NCBI GenBank assembly: GCA_902806215.1
Contig: CADCVT010000197.1
Location: 1-5,877 of the forward strand
Source: an uncultured Solirubrobacteraceae bacterium
Lineage (GTDB): Bacteria > Actinomycetota > Thermoleophilia > Solirubrobacterales > Solirubrobacteraceae
Length of the DNA stretch: 5,877 nucleotides
Reading direction: 5' to 3'
The notes under the pieces are model-generated. The model had not been told where the DNA came from. It saw nothing but the letters and a program-made list of their open reading frames with translations, and made no database searches. Below, piece after piece: positions 5,425 to 5,877 of the stretch (positions are counted from its first letter, which is position 1; every line of letters starts with the position of its first letter). The translations under genes were made by a program, and so were the position numbers.

Positions 5425-5877
5425 ATGGCAGTCGAAGCCGTTCCCGTCGCCGCTCCCGCCGCGGTCTCCCGCGAGCGGAGCGTCCTGCTCGTCGCCGCGG
5501 GCGCGGCGTTCCTCGCGCTGCTCGACACGACGGTCGCGAACCTCGCCGTCTCGGACGTCCGCGTCGACTTCGCCGGCACCAGCGTCGGCGCGGCGACCTG
5601 GCTCATCACGATCTACGCCGTGACGTTCGCGGCGCTGCTGGCGCCCGCCGGCCGGCTCGCGGACGTCGTCGGGCGGCGGACGTTGCTCGTCGTCGGCGTC
5701 GGCGGGTTCACGCTGCTCTCGGCGGCGGCCGCTCTGGCGCCGTCGCTGGCCGCGCTGCTCGTCGCGCGCGGCGTGCAGGGTGCGTTCGCGGCCGCGATGA
5801 TCCCGGCGTCGCTGGCGGTGGTGCTGGCGGACCTGCCGCCGGAGCGGCGGGCCGTCGCGATCGGCGCCTGGAGCGCC
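5425..5877 (+). CDS. MFS drug efflux transporter, DHA2 (EmrB/QacA) type (3' truncated)
   Basis: The first 151 residues of an inner-membrane proton-coupled exporter are visible, and the frame is open to the window end. TM1 is at about 19-42 and contains the DHA2 signature LDTTVANLAV with Asp34. TM2 is at about 57-75, followed by the loop 2-3 MFS motif A at 76-85 (GRLADVVGRR). TM3 is at about 86-105, and TM4 with the RGVQGAFAA motif begins near 108. The LDTTVAN motif favours the 14-TM DHA2 group over 12-TM DHA1. The start is set by GGAGG 9 bases upstream. Divergent placement from a TetR gene with paired operators in the shared gap suggests induction by a toxic compound or metabolite that binds the repressor. 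The transported substrate cannot be inferred. Confidence 0.88.
   Translation, partial: MAVEAVPVAAPAAVSRERSVLLVAAGAAFLALLDTTVANLAVSDVRVDFAGTSVGAATWLITIYAVTFAALLAPAGRLADVVGRRTLLVVGVGGFTLLSAAAALAPSLAALLVARGVQGAFAAAMIPASLAVVLADLPPERRAVAIGAWSA

Noticed and set aside
1..5877. CRISPR arrays, tRNA or rRNA genes, transposases, attachment sites or defence genes
   Set aside because: I saw no regularly spaced repeats, cloverleaf-like sequence, terminal inverted repeats or motifs of such proteins. The gene order is explained by metabolism, peptidase and efflux genes.

Overview
The window is GC-rich (roughly 70%), has strong G/C bias at third codon positions, and carries a secreted beta-rich basic protein tail of a style common in Thermoleophilia. 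I infer an actinobacterium, probably Solirobacterales (Conexibacter, Solirobacter or Patulibacter type), but no marker gene is present to prove it. The genes are intact and tightly packed. There is no rRNA, tRNA, CRISPR array or mobile element.

Layout. (1) 1-303, plus strand: the C-terminal 100 residues of a basic, probably extracellular protein, followed by a strong GC hairpin at 333-359. (2) 387-1166 and 1166-2788, plus strand: a two-gene operon whose stop and start codons share one base (TGATG). The first gene is a nitrilase-superfamily amidase resembling 5-aminopentanamidase (DavA). The second is a flavin amino-acid monooxygenase resembling L-lysine 2-monooxygenase (DavB). (3) 2833-4683, plus strand: a secreted M14-type zinc carboxypeptidase-like protein with an extra C-terminal domain, starting 44 nt after davB. 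(4) 4670-5338, minus strand: a TetR-family repressor converging on the M14 gene with a 14-bp overlap. (5) 5425 to the window end, plus strand: the start of a DHA2-type (EmrB/QacA) MFS efflux transporter, divergent from tetR. The 86-bp gap between them holds two related operator-like sites.

How they work together. DavB oxidatively decarboxylates L-lysine to 5-aminopentanamide, and DavA hydrolyses this to 5-aminovalerate and ammonia. These are the first two steps of the aminovalerate route of lysine breakdown. The later steps (DavT transaminase, DavD dehydrogenase) are not in the window. An arginine 2-monooxygenase / 4-guanidinobutyramidase pair is the main alternative reading. The M14 protein could release basic residues from peptides outside the cell and so feed the pathway, but that link rests only on adjacency. 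The tetR/MFS pair looks like a separate, self-contained efflux module in which the repressor controls both itself and the pump.

The most notable points are the reversed, overlapping davA-davB arrangement, an Ala where the characterised Pseudomonas enzyme has a reactivity-determining Cys, an apparently leaderless davA start, and the doubled operator between tetR and the MFS gene.
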